From assembly GCA_029204225.1 (NCBI GenBank), contig CM055094.1, positions 29,250,107 to 29,314,106 on the forward strand: a DNA stretch of 64,000 nt, written 5' to 3'. The position numbers and the translations under genes are program-made. Below, in pieces: positions 47,015 through 58,714 of this stretch. Source of the DNA: Diphasiastrum complanatum. Its lineage: Eukaryota > Streptophyta > Lycopodiopsida > Lycopodiales > Lycopodiaceae. The notes below the pieces were generated by a model that saw only the letters and a program-made list of their open reading frames with translations, had not been told where the DNA came from and made no database searches. Positions within the stretch are counted from its first letter, which is position 1, and each line of letters opens with the position of its first letter.

Positions 47015-47860
47015 ATATATCGATTTCAGGCACAAAATGGGAGGGCCGGGCGAATTGCAAGCTACTATGCGCTCGAGGTCGATATCAGATTACCGAGTAT
47101 CAATTTCTAGCACCTATGTAAGTAAAAGTAGAACAAAATCACTAGGCGTGCTCGAAAGCGATACCCGAGCAATATCGATTTCAAGTGCAAACGGAGGCAG
47201 TGAGATGACATAGTTTAAAGAGTGCGCTTGAAAACGATATCAAGCAGAGAAATTCCAAAAAAAATTGTGAAAATGTGCGCCAAAAAGCACCTATTTATAA
47301 AAAAAAATCGCACGTGTGGAATCAAATCGTATTATACATGTGGCAATCAATGATGGGCTATAAATGATGCTCCGTACAAGCAATGATATGATGCGACAGT
47401 TGCATGTGTCGATATCTGATGCGTCCACGTGTGAGTACACACAAGTCAATAATAATGAGGTCATAATTACACATACGGACGGACATGTGGACCTGTAAAA
47501 TTTTACCACATGTCAACAATCGACTTTAGCACATGCAAAAAAAATTTATATGTACTTTGCGGAGAGAAATCATTTTTCCTCGCAAAACATTTTCTACTTT
47601 CATTCCGATAGCGCTTTCAAGTGTGCTACCATATCCGCTTCGCTCTACCCACGCCCTTTGCGCTCGAAACCAATATCGCTCTGTCCGGATATCGCTTTCG
47701 AAATGTGACACCTCTGTGTATTTTTCCGTACTCTTCTCCTGCACTCAAAATCGATATTGCCCTCGCGATATCGATTTCAACACGTTCTTTGTCCTCTTTA
47801 TTTTTTGAAATCGTACTCCGCACTTGGAAGCAATATTCTGATTTTCAGTTTTTTTTAGTC
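47015..47860. repeat. Cluster of GATATCG / GCGCTTGAAA palindromic motifs
   Basis: At least ten variants of a word like CGCTTGAAAACGATATC, or its reverse complement, are spread over about 850 bp. Positions include 47022, 47068, 47140, 47172, 47222, 47608, 47660, 47690, 47752 and 47772. The left half tends to one orientation and the right half to the other, around a motif-free centre with CACGTGTG words (47305, 47430). This resembles the subterminal repeats of a DNA transposon or a regulatory array. Termini and target duplication were not found. Confidence 0.65.
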
Positions 47861-47872
47861 TACCTTGCTCTT

Positions 47873-48411
47873 ATAGAACTTGTCTCGCTCGCAGGCGGAC
47901 TTTGTTTCTATATTTTCGTCTTGATTGCTTACTAGCATCAAACTACTTTTTTGTATATGTGTATCTGTCAAGTATCATCCATTAAGTATATAGTCGCTCG
48001 TTCTAACTTTCAAGATTAGAGTGATTAAGCACCTACAACTAATCAGGAAATTACAAGAGTGGCAGATTAGCCACGACCTAGAGTGTATCTGCTGATGCCA
48101 TGACATCAGATCAGATATCTGTGCTTCTGGGTACTTGCTTGATCTTACTGGTACTCTTTGGAACGTGAGGGCAGAAAAGGTTTCGCGACGTTTTTCATGT
48201 CGCATCGTTGGTTTCGTTTCCGTCGTTTGACTTTCTCGTATTGGACCGCAAAAGATTCTCATTTGCGAATCTTTCGTGTTCGTGTCTTTCCGTCAGGTGT
48301 TCGCGAAACTTTCGTGCTTCGTGTCTCTTGACTTTCGTGTTCGCGAACATCTTCATCAAGCAGAGGGCTGAGCTAACAAAGCTTTGTAAATAGAAACGTT
48401 TTGTTTCTTCA
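47873..48411 (-). repeat. Copia E 3' LTR, truncated
   Basis: It matches 52870-53414. The inner end is ...GTTTCTTCA. The polyprotein frame runs about 55 bases into it before the stop. Confidence 0.88.
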
Positions 48412-51400
48412 GCACCCTCTCAAAGCATGATAGCTTTACGATCCCGAGACCGCTCCTCTGTCTCTCAAAAAGTCCTTTGTCCAGGGCTTTGGTGAAGATG
48501 TCAGCAACCATGTCCTTCGTTCCGATGAAGGCGGTCTGCAGCATATTCTTTTCAATTAGATCCCTGATCAAGTGATACTTGATCGCAATATGCTTCGTTC
48601 TCGAATGGAACACAGGATCTTTCATTAGATGTATTGCAGAGATATTATCCATCTGCAAAACCAGAGGCTCGTTTCTTGTTTCGCCCAATTCGTCCAGGAA
48701 CTACCTTATCCAGATTATCTCGTTGGCCATCTTTGCTGCTGCAACATACTCCGCTTCGCAGGATGACTTGGCTACAATGGTCTGCTTCTTGCTGACCCAG
48801 AGAAATGCTGCTCCTGATGCGATGGTGCATCCTCCTGAGATGCTTTTACAGTCGTCCTTGAGAGATGCCCAACTAGCATCACTGTGGAAAGCATCGTGAA
48901 ACCTGCATCACGACAATAACACAAGCCATAATCCCTTTTTAATTGAAGATACTGCAAAATTCGTTTTGCAATCTTCCAATGTGTCGAGCCTAGATTCATG
49001 CAGAATTGGCTCATCTTGAATACTGCATAAGCAATATCAGGACGTGTGTTGTCAGCAAGGTACATCAGTGATCCTATCAGCTTCCTGTAAGGTGTGAGCT
49101 GCGTATGTTCTCTCTCTTCCTCAGTCTTCGGACAGCCATTGCTTGTCAGCACCGTCCCTGCGAGCATTGGAGTATTCGCTCCTTTGTAATTCAACATCCC
49201 AAAATCCTCTAGGATCTTTTGGGTGTATTTGGACTGGTGAAGGTATAGCTTACCTCCCTCATAGTCCCTTTCAATCTGTAAGCCTAGGTAACACCTAACT
49301 TCTCCCAGATCCACGATCTCGAAATATTTCGAGATGTCTGTCTTCACTTCAGCAATCAGCTGCTCACTCTTGCAAAGTATCAGAGTGTCGTCCACGTACA
49401 CAGCCACAATGATGATCTGCCCATCTATGACTCCGACATACACATTGGAATCAGCCGACAATGGCTTGAATCCTAATGATTTCAGGGCTTGATCTTTCTT
49501 CTTGTACCATTGTCGGGCCGACTGTTTCAGACCATAAATACTTCTATGCATTCTGCATGCATAGTCAGGAAGTGAATTTGAGACATATCCTGGGGGTTGA
49601 TCCATATAGACCTCTTCATCTAATTCGCCATGCAAGAAGGTTGTCTTCTCGTCCACAATGTGGATCTTGAGGTCATAAGCTGCTGCATATGCAAATAACA
49701 GACGTAGGGATGAATGTTTAATGACAAGAGAGAAGGTTTCAGAGTAGTCAATACCATATCTCTGAGAAAATCCCTTCGCCACCAGTCTTGTCTTGTATTT
49801 TGTGACATTCCCATCTGGTCCGTATTTGATCTTGAAAACCCATTTGCATTTGACAGTCTTGTGCTTATGTGGTAATGGCTGCAACGTCCATACCTGATTC
49901 TCCCTCATGGACTCCATCTTTTCGTTCATGGCCTGGATCCATTTGTCCTTTTCTGGACTTTCAATCGCTTCCTTGCAAGTCAGTGGTTCGCCACTGAATC
50001 CGTAGAACTCTTCTGATGTGAAAGCTGAGCTGCCTGGCATATATCTTGATGGTGCTCTTCGGGGTCTTGTTGACCTTCTAGGAGATCCTCCTGGGACAGC
50101 AATGCCTTTGCCTTTGTCTGCTCTGCTCGGTCCGGAACCATCTTGGTTTACAAGAACTGTAGCAGTAGGCTACCTCTCGAATCTTTCTTCTTCAAATTCG
50201 TCACTCGAATGGGAAACGACTCAAAAATTTTCGTTTTCGTGTTCGTCCTCTGCTCCCTCTGTCACTTGCGGCAGGTCATAGTATTGTCTCTCCAGAACTT
50301 CATAGCTGATAGGATCGTCATTGGCCATTGTCCTACTCTCATCAAATCTGACATCTCTCATTGTTTTTATAGTGTTCGTGTCTAGCATGTAGACTCTTTA
50401 GTATGATGAGTTGTTGTCATAACCTACCAGAAATCTCTGCTCGGCTTTCTCATCAAGCTTCTTTCGAAGCTTATCTGGAGACAGGTTGGGCTTTCTACCC
50501 CACCATAGCTCGTGTGGTGTCGTGTGAGGGACACCAGACTTACCTGTTTTGTTCTGGATGTATGCGGCTGTAGCTACTGCTTCAGCCCACAGTGTCCTTG
50601 GAGCCTTTGAGTAGGCCATCATACATCTGGCTGCTTCCATCAGGGTCCTGTTCTCTCTTTCTGCAAGACCATTGTGTTGTGGCATATAGGCTGCAGTCCT
50701 TCTGTGAATGATGCCACGATCATTGTAGAAGTCAGTGAAGCGATTCGAGATGTATTCGCCACTTCGATCTGTTCTGATCTGCTTCACTTTGCTGCCTGTA
50801 CATCTCTTAGCCCAATTCACATATTCTGTGAATTTATCAAGTGCTTCAGATTTATTCTAAATAAAATACATTGGCAAATTGACTATAGTCATCAATGAAG
50901 GTTATATAATACTTTCAACCTCCTACTGAGATCACATTGAATGGTCCGTAGATGTCAGAATGCACTAACTCCAGAATCTTAGTCATTCTGTAGGAGTCTT
51001 TGATGAATGGAGTGCATGACATCTTGCCCTTCAAACATGCATCACAGGTGGTCAAACTGGTTGCATTCGAGATGCTAACCCCTGTTATCGCTCCATGATG
51101 GCTTGCTTGATAAAGTGCCATTGAGTTCAGGTGGCAGAGTCTCTTGTGCCACAGAGTGTATGGCGAATCATCATGAATCTGATGCATCTGATCTTCAAGT
51201 AGGCGTACCTTCAAATGATATAGGTTTCCTTTCCTTCTGCCTTGAGAGATCAGAGTACTGGTACTGGCGTCAATCACGTTGCATGCTTCGTCCGAAAATG
51301 TCACACGCATCCCTGCATCTACTATTCTTGCTACAGAGAGCAAGTCTTGTTGCAGAGTAGGCACGAACAGAACATCTTTGAGCCGTCTGTCTCTGTCGTT

Positions 51401-52597
51401 GGTGTTGAGCCACAGTGAACCAATACCGTTCACTTGATATTTGGATCCATCTCCAAGAACTATGAATCTTGAAGGATGCGCACTTTTGAAATCAGACATT
51501 ATTCATCTTGATGTCACAAAGTGTGAGGTGGCTCCTGAATCTAGGATCACCTCATGTGTGTTAGATGTTGATGTTGCACACACGTCCTCACAGATGTAGG
51601 CAGTCAAACAGTTTCTGTTCGTTCTTTCTTTGCCCATCTTCGAGCTCTCGGGCTCCTCAACATAGGATAAACAGTTGTTGTTCTCATGTCTGTTCTGCGC
51701 TGATTTGTTTCTCGGGTTCAGGCGGCAATCCATGGGCGCATGACCCTTCTTAAGGTAGTGGATACACTCAATCTTTGGATTGAGCCAACATGTATCAACG
51801 GTATGCCCGTCTCTTCTGCATCTCATGCAAGTCTTCTTGTCTGCACCTTGTTGCTTCGACCTCTCTTTGCTCTTCCAGTTGCTTTTGCTTGTTCCCTCTG
51901 CTTGCTGATCAGGATCTTGCCTCTGATTCGACTCCCTCTTAGGCTTAAATTGTTTCTTGGATTTTTGTTTGTTGCCATAGAGGGCCTGGTCAGAACCATC
52001 CTTGTGATCAAGGTGTTCTCTGGCCTCGACTTCCTCTCGAATCTTGACAATCGCCTTTTTGAGGTTCATGGTAGGATCTTTTGCGAGCAGGGTTTTTGTC
52101 ATCTGGAATGATTTGGATAACGCTCTCAACAAGTAGGTGAGCTACTTCTCAGCTGACACTGCGTTCTCTGCTCCAGAGTTATGTAGTGATAGGAATAGAT
52201 CCTTCATCTTCCTTACGAAAGAAGTGAGGTCCTTCTCATCCCACTGTAGATTCGTCAACGAATCTTCCAGCATCATGATTTGGCTTCTTGATTTCATCTG
52301 AAATCTTGTGAGAAATGCATCCCACATCTCCTTAGCTTTGGAGAGTGTAGCCAGGTCAAGTGTGAGACTATCTTCGATGGATGAAAATAGCAAGGCTATT
52401 GCCTTGTCGTTTTTCTCCCTCCATTCGCATAGCTCCTTGTCTGATGTTGTAGGCATCTCTTTTGTGCCATCCACCCAGGGAAATAAACCTTCGCCCCTAA
52501 GTATCAGTGATGTCTTAACTTTCCAGGCTAGAAAGTTAGATCCTGAAGAATCAAGAACTGTGCAGATCTTGCTCTGCATGCTGCTGATTGAAGCCAT
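48356..52597 (-). pseudogene. Copia E gag-pol polyprotein, broken
   Basis: The start is at 52597 (MASISSMQSKICTVLDSSG). Gag (151 codons) ends at an in-frame TAG (52144-52142), then continues with CMRCRRDGHTVDTC, a second Cys/His motif and protease ILDSGATSHF. An in-frame TGA (51505-51503) interrupts, then GAG-pre-integrase follows (LWHKRLCHLN, CDACLKGKM). A frame change at about 50900 precedes integrase (IRTDRSGEY, PQHNGLAERENRT). TAG at 50400-50398 follows. RT-RNase H (50040-48772) has KWVFKIKYGPDG, YGLKQSARQW and catalytic YVDD. Its DEKTTFLHG box differs from the usual DVKTAFLNG. A frame change near 48790 and a TAG near 48702 break RNase H, which ends ADIFTKAL and finishes inside the LTR at 48356. 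Confidence 0.9.
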
Positions 52598-52699
52598 TGC
52601 TTCTGGAGTCTGTTCTCTTGTTGATGGTTGTTTGTCTGAATGCTTGGCCTCCTGGATCTGATAGCCTTCTGGCTATGTCAGATTATGATGAACTTGGTA

Positions 52700-52712
52700 G
52701 GCTTTGATACCA
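52700..52712 (-). other. Copia E primer binding site
   Basis: Minus strand TGGTATCAAAGCC, one base from the 5' LTR; the initiator-methionine tRNA site with one mismatch. Confidence 0.85.
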
Positions 52713-52713
52713 C

Positions 52714-53414
52714 TGATGCGAGAAGAAATCGCAAAAGCGAAACGCAGTCGCAAAAGCGAAACAATCGCAAATAGTTCGGATGGAGTTCAGATGCGATCGC
52801 TGGACATGTAAGAGAAATACAGTTCTCTCATGAGTGGATGTCTCGCTTACTAGCGGACTTGTGGATCCTGCTTACAGAGCTTGTCTCGCTCGCAGGCGAA
52901 CTTCGTCTCTGTATTTTCGTCTTGATTGCTTACTAGCACCAAACTACTTTTCTATATATGTGTATCTGTCAAGTATCATCCAGTAAGTATATAGTCGCTC
53001 TTTGTAACTTTTAAGATTAGAGTGATTAAGCACCTACAACTAATCATTAAATTACAAGAGTGGCAGATTAGCCACAACCTAGAGTGTATCTGCTGATGCC
53101 ATGCCATCAGATCAGATATTTGTGCTTCTGGTTACTTGCTTGATCTTACTGGTACTCTTTGGAGCCTGAGGGCAGAAAAGGTTTCGCGACGTTTTTCGTG
53201 TCGCGTCGTTGGTTTCGTTTCCGTCGTCTGACTTTCTCGTATTGGACCGCAAAAGATTCTCGTTCGTGAATCTTTCGTGTTCCTGTCTTCCCATCAGGTG
53301 TTCGCAAAACTTTCATGCTTCATGTCTCTTGACTTTCGTGTTCGTAAACATCTTCGTCAGGCAGAGGACTTAAAGCTAGCAAAGCTTTGTAAATAGAAAC
53401 GTTTTGTTTCTTCA
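52714..53414 (-). repeat. Copia E 5' LTR
   Basis: 701 bp in plus orientation TGATGCGAG...GTTTCTTCA. It contains several TCGCAAAAGCGAAAC words near its inner end and TTTCGTGTTC words near the outer end. Confidence 0.85.
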
Positions 53415-53415
53415 T

Positions 53416-53490
53416 TTCGTTCTCTTGGCCGTGCATGGTAAGCGTGTTACCATCATGCCCAAGGATTTCATAATTCTCAAAAGACTTTGA
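53416..53490 (+). pseudogene. Histone H3 C-terminal relic
   Basis: Immediately after the copia E LTR, the plus strand reads AVHGKRVTIMPKD followed by FIILKRL and a TGA at 53488-53490. Histone H3 ends with AIHAKRVTIMPKD, then a short basic tail. The run KRVTIMPKD is identical and the tail is similar in character. About 25 codons are recognisable, starting FVLLAVHG. The rest of H3 (N-terminal tail and most of the fold) is not in the window, so this is a dead fragment. Copia E or the truncation beside it may have cut the gene. The degenerate tail shows it is not under selection. Confidence 0.8.
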
Positions 53491-54474
53491 GAGTGTTATT
53501 CAAATCTCCATCTAGATAATGCTAGCACCTCCAAAAATTTGCCTCTGGATAGAACAAACCTCCCCACCACCTCTAGCAGGAAGAAGAAGCAGTCTCATCC
53601 TACAATATCTGTATCTTGCAGGCCAACTGCTTCCCTTCCTCCAAAAGTCATCTCTAACATGTGGCCCCACATCGTCGTGACACTAGTTCAGCATCTTCGG
53701 ACTCTGAATTAGACTCAGGATCAGCTTTCCCTCCTCTTGTTACTCATCAACCTCCCTAGAAGGTTTTTTTTTCTGAAGGTCAAATAATCCAAGAGGAGCT
53801 TAATAAGATAACAGAGAAATTTGTAGATATTGTTTCCAAATCCATTCAGAACCCTATACATAATCTTTTTGTTAGAATCCCATATTGATTGTTTTGTTTC
53901 CTTAGGTTTAAATATGTTAAACTAGAGTCTTTTTGTTATACATAAATCGAGACTCCTTTTTGAAGGCTTCTGAAGTATCATGTAATACAATGGCGAGTGG
54001 GTTATGGTCCAATGAGGAGCTTTGATGTTTTCACTATCCTTAAATAAGAAAAAGAGATTGAGAGAACATTAACGTATATTCACACTAAAAAGAGCATTAC
54101 CTAAGTGACACAATGTTCTAAGTACAAGAACATTACCTAATCCACCCCACCAGTGTTAAAATTTGACAATGGCCTTCGAAGACCAATTTGGATGTATTTG
54201 ATAGGCACTTGTAATTTTAGGCCATCAACACCCAAGTGCATAATCTATTTAAAACTGTCATTTTGATTGGGTTCTCAGTCTCAAATCCATTCAATAATGA
54301 GCATCCTAAAAAACCAGAAACAAAAGGATCAAATTTCTGAACAGAGGATCGAAAAATTCAGGATCAAATTTTTTTAGAATTCTTCTATACCAGATCGACT
54401 CAAAAATTCTATATTTATTGAGTCAATATTTTTCAAGTCATTGTACATTTTTTGACACTTATAAATTTCGATAC
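53491..54474. other. No gene recognised; weak plus-strand coding trace
   Basis: At 53690-53850 a plus frame reads DTSSASSDSELDSGSAFPPL then, after a stop, EELNKITEKFVDIVSKSI. This could be a retroelement ORF relic but I cannot assign it. The rest is AT-rich and uninformative. Confidence 0.35.
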
Positions 54475-54849
54475 TGTCGGTCTAAAATCCGACCCAACGA
54501 CTTCGTGTTGATAATTTGCCCACTTGTACATGCATTAACTGTAATGAGGCGGTAGATATTTTGTAGGATATCAATCCTAGAATCTTCATCAGAAAACTTC
54601 TTCTGATCATTCGAGTTTCTATAACCATAGTTATCACTCTCAACGACTGTAAGCTAAAGTTATCACTTCAAGCATTGTACTCACTATTTGACATTAATCT
54701 AAGTGCAAATTTTCAGTCCTACTACTGTATCGTTTCATTGTGCATTTGTCTGAATCATTCAATTTGAATATTATGCTATTGTTTGTGGCATTTCTGATCC
54801 TACACGCACCCGCTTGAGCTTTCGCTGACTAACCTCTCGATTTCCGACA
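54475..54849 (+). repeat. Copia F 5' LTR
   Basis: 375 bp with 6-bp terminal inverted repeats TGTCGG/CCGACA, abutting a perfect PBS. Confidence 0.85.
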
Positions 54850-54879
54850 TGGTATCAGAGCGGGCAGTATGAGACCATT

Positions 54880-55495
54880 GAAGTCACAACCAGAAGGATA
54901 CGAGCTGAACGGAAAGTAACACCTTCTGTGCAAAATTCACAAGGCACTCTATGGGCCGAAACAGTCACCCAGGGCCTGGTTTCAAAAAATAAATGCATTC
55001 CTTATTGAGAATGGTTTCATTCCAAGCTCAGTAGACTCGAATGTCTACTTCAAGTCTGTCTCGAAATTCTTCTTCATCATCACTCTCTATGTAGATGATA
55101 CACTATTATTCAATAACGATCTGAATCTAATGAAGGAAACGAAATGCATGCTAGCCAAGGAGTATAAAATGACTGATATGGGTCCAGCCCACTATTGTCT
55201 CGGAATCGAAATTTTCCAAATTCGATCCAGCCGTCTGATTTTCATCAGCCAGCAAAGATATCTCACAAATGTGCTGAAAAAGTATGGAATGGCCAACTGC
55301 AAACCGAGTCCCTTTCCACTCGACCTTGGATTGAAGTTGTCAAAGGAACAATCTCCTCAAACTGAGGCAGAAAAGGAGGAGATGAAGCAATATCTGTTTC
55401 ACTCCATCATCGGCTCAATGATGTATGCAATGATCTGCACTTGACCAGACATTGCATATTTGATCAGTTCACTCAGCCAATGACAGTATCTTGAG
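54880..55495 (+). pseudogene. Copia F reverse transcriptase fragment
   Basis: From 54889: QPEGYELNGK, a stop, then KALYGPKQSPRAWFQK, SVDSNVYFKS, LYVDDTLLF (catalytic box), MTDMGPAHYCLGIEI, FISQQRYLTNVLKKYG, SIIGSMMYAMICT. A TGA at 55442-55444 sits where ICTRPD is expected (CGA to TGA). The frame ends PDIAYLISSLSQ. It covers the RT palm-to-connection portion only, similar in family to copia G1. Confidence 0.88.
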
Positions 55496-55514
55496 TTTAT
55501 TCAAGGACATAAAG

Positions 55515-55725
55515 AATTTTTTTCATATATTTTTTGCTAGACATAAGTTTGTATAGGGGCAATCACATATTGAGAAATTAGTTGTTCGATATTTTGGTCC
55601 TTTCATGTTCTAGAAAAATTAAGTCTCTTGTCATATCATCTTTAACTTTCACCTACTATTAAGGTATGTCATATTGTTCCTGTTAGTTTACTTCTTAGGT
55701 CTCCTTTTTTTGGGGAATCCCATGC
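55515..55725 (+). pseudogene. Ty3/gypsy integrase C-terminal (GPY/F) relic
   Basis: Across two frames the plus strand reads HKFVYRGNHI, VVRYFGPF, then VLEKLSLLSYHL, LSPTIKVCHIVPVSLL. This matches the order of the chromoviral integrase tail (KLAPRYFGPF.VLEKIG..AYRL.LP...IHPVFHVSLL). Several stops and frame changes show heavy decay. No upstream integrase core is left because copia F sequence ends just before it. Confidence 0.6.
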
Positions 55726-58632
55726 TCCATTTTCATGTGATACTGACCTCTTTCCTTATCTTTCTATGGATATTATCCAAGTTTACATACAACATAGGCC
55801 CACAAAATTGTCCAATTTTTTGTTCAATGGTACGGTTGTCTTGTCAACGATGCTACTGGAAAACCTATACCATATGTTTTTTTTATCACATCACTTTCTT
55901 GCAGGAATATGTACAGGCTCTATATGATACCAGTCATCAACATATCGACACCGCTCTTGATGTTTCAAATATTTTAGCTATTTCAGATCATGTTCTCGAT
56001 GCTTATGTTGTAGGTGCTCTTTCATGCTATTGATCACTATTTAGATGCCCTCGACACTACTAATATTTCCAGCATTGATGATTCTTCTACATCAAGGAAT
56101 ATTTCACATAAGCTTTAAAAACTCATGTAGTTATATCACCTAGGACCAGCTTTCTAACATGTCAAACATAATTTTATATATGAAAAAAAGGAAACATGAG
56201 AGAAAATGAAATAAACTCAAACAACAATGGGACATGCAAGAATGCAATGTGGTTTAGTTCATAAAATTTAATAACTCTAGAGAGCATTGGAAGTTCAATG
56301 CTTTTCAATGGAGAACTTTGCGTCAAGAACTTCCAAAAAACATCAAATTGGATAGAATCTCTCACTCAATTGAAAGACGTGTTGTGGACTTGCAAATGGA
56401 ACAATTTCTTATTTTTTTCATTTCTTGTCGTCTTTTAACATTTGCTTGTTTTACTTGGTGTCTATAATAAATAGATCTAATCAAGTAGCTACTATACAAT
56501 CTATTTTCTCATGAAATAATATTAATGTTTATTGTAATAAGGACCTAAAGCAGAAAATGGCATACTTTCAAATTAGCTTTACTTTCTAACATTTGAAAGG
56601 CTAAGAATGAAACCACCTTTCAAGATAATTCTTTTTTGGAATCCCACTTCACTTCAAAAAAATAATTCTACAATCATTAATAACATGTAATGTCATCTAG
56701 TATGCAAAGTTTACTTGACTTTAAAGTTTCGTTGAGCTAGTTTTTACTTTTTCCTTGTTGCGACTTTGTATGTTTTTCAGTTATAATTAAGTAAGAAAAA
56801 GCATATAATGTGCTACCGTAGTCTTCGCAGAATGATATTTTTAGTTATTGAACCATTTTAGAAAAGTTCGTAGAATATTCTCTTTTTCACGAATGGTGGA
56901 TGACAGAGTATAGCCCTTTATTGTACATTGTCCATTTGCTCCTTTGTTTGATTTGACTAGCATTAGGCTCAAAAAATTTCTTGATACATCCTTTTCTTAG
57001 AAATGTGACATAGTCATTTGACCATATCTTGTTGGGTCCAAGGTTATATTCTGATGTTCTTATCTAACCTTGGAATAAGTTTGTGAAAAAATCTTACATT
57101 ATCAATTTCATGCTCAGTTGCTTTATTTATTTATTTATTTTAAATATAGGAAATCCTTTGTACTTACATGGGCTTGCCAAAACTCCTGAAAGAAACAGGG
57201 AAAATAATAGCACATCCATTTATGTAGATGAATTTAAGCATTCAAGTGAACTATAACCTTGGAATTAATCTTCCACTTTTATAGCATAACCAAAGGTCAT
57301 ATATGCAATGTGAACTTCATCTCACCTGATAGAAACAATAAATCTTTTTAGAAGTAAAGCTTTAAGGTTTTAGTCCAAAGATAATATGTGTTTTCGAGTC
57401 TTGGTATCCAACATTACTCTTTCAAGTGAGTTGATGAAGGCCATATAAATTTTGATGAGAGATCCACCGAACCTAAAGTGTTCAATAATGACCTTATTAA
57501 TCAAAATATCTTCATGGAAACTTGTCTTGATAATAGTGGCCAACTTTTAGGCACTCAAAATAGATAATGTGTAAAAAACTCATATTTTGAGTATGGTTTT
57601 TCTTCACAATTATAGTTTTGTCCAAATCACCAATCTTTAGGTCCATATTTATGCATATTACTCTTTTAACTATATGCTTGCATATATACAAACATGTGCA
57701 CATGTGTGTGGATATTCACATACATGAAGAGTCAACCTTGTCTACTTTAATCAAGTAGCACCTCATATGCAAAATATCCCCCATTGAAGTTGACAAAAGT
57801 GTATATAAATGTCAATAATTAAGTGATAGAGTCAAGAAAGAAGTTCCATGTAGAATAAAATCAGCTTGAGAATCAAGTTTGGTAGACCAAGCATATATCA
57901 TTCACATCATAAAAGATAAGTTGATAGAGAACTATTTTCATGCACATGTTGTAGGGTAAAACCAACAAGAAGAATAGACTTCATCTTGATTTGACATGCA
58001 TCTAAAATTGAATTGGTCTTGTTTTTATTCTAAAAAAGAAGGAGGAGTGATAGTATAATTTTACATGCTCAAACTTAGATGCAAGAACATCAATAGTATG
58101 TCAAGAAGATAATATTAAGAACTTGAAGTCAAAATTCATGTTTTTACTTTCAAGAACTAAACATCTTAATCTGATGTGTCTTTATATTGTTGTAATAAGT
58201 GTGACATCTATTACAAGTGCTAGACTTGAATGTTTTGTTATTTATTATGCTTATAGTTTTTTACACACACCTGCATTTCAATTTTCTAGTGATGCATTTT
58301 TTATCCCACATATTGTTTAATGCCTCCTCTACTTGTGTTTTACAACAAAAAGTAAGAAGTACTTCCTTTTTTGTTCTAGCATTATAGCATTTGTATCCAT
58401 CAATTTGTCTTGTTTACTATGTGCTTCTCAATGCATGCACTTTTATGGCTTGTGCTTTAAAAAAATGTCCATGTAAAATTTTCTTATGATTCTTTGTGTA
58501 TATTCTTTAAGTTGCTCTCTTAAAGACGTATGTGATACATATGTTTTCATTTTCAACAAAAATGCTGAAGCTACCTTGCAACATCTAGGACTTAGTGATG
58601 AGATGTGGAGAGCAACCTTGTATACATACATA

Positions 58633-58636
<4 letters not shown>

Positions 58637-58698
<62 letters not shown>

Positions 58699-58714
58699 GT
58701 GTGTGTGTGTGTGT
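58637..58714. repeat. (TG)n microsatellite
   Basis: 78 bp of TG with one interruption (TTG near 58697). It generates spurious Val/Cys and Thr/His open frames. Confidence 0.97.

Larger units (their letters stand above)
47873..53414 (-). mobile_element. Copia E: Ty1/copia element, 3' LTR truncated
   Basis: On the minus strand, the 5' LTR is 52714-53414 and the 3' LTR 47873-48411. They align from about 47873, so the outer ~160 bp of the 3' LTR is missing and is replaced by the GATATCG motif cluster. PBS is present after the 5' LTR, and polyprotein domains lie in copia order between the LTRs. It is unrelated at Gag level to copia A and B. No target duplication can be expected with one end lost. 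Confidence 0.9.
54475..55495 (+). mobile_element. Copia F: internally deleted, LTR and PBS joined to RT
   Basis: The 5' LTR 54475-54849 (375 bp, TGTCGG...CCGACA) is followed directly by PBS TGGTATCAGAGC at 54850. Only about 30 bases later RT coding sequence begins. Gag, protease and integrase are thus deleted. The element breaks off near 55500 with no RNase H or 3' LTR. Confidence 0.88.

Noticed and set aside
47500-48000. Copia E inserted with a target duplication
   Set aside because: The 3' LTR lacks its outer ~160 bp, so the left flank is not the original insertion border and no duplication can be claimed.
19922-54861. TGGTATCAGAGC sequences as tRNA genes
   Set aside because: They are retrotransposon primer binding sites next to LTRs; no cloverleaf surrounds them. 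No tRNA or rRNA gene was found in the window.
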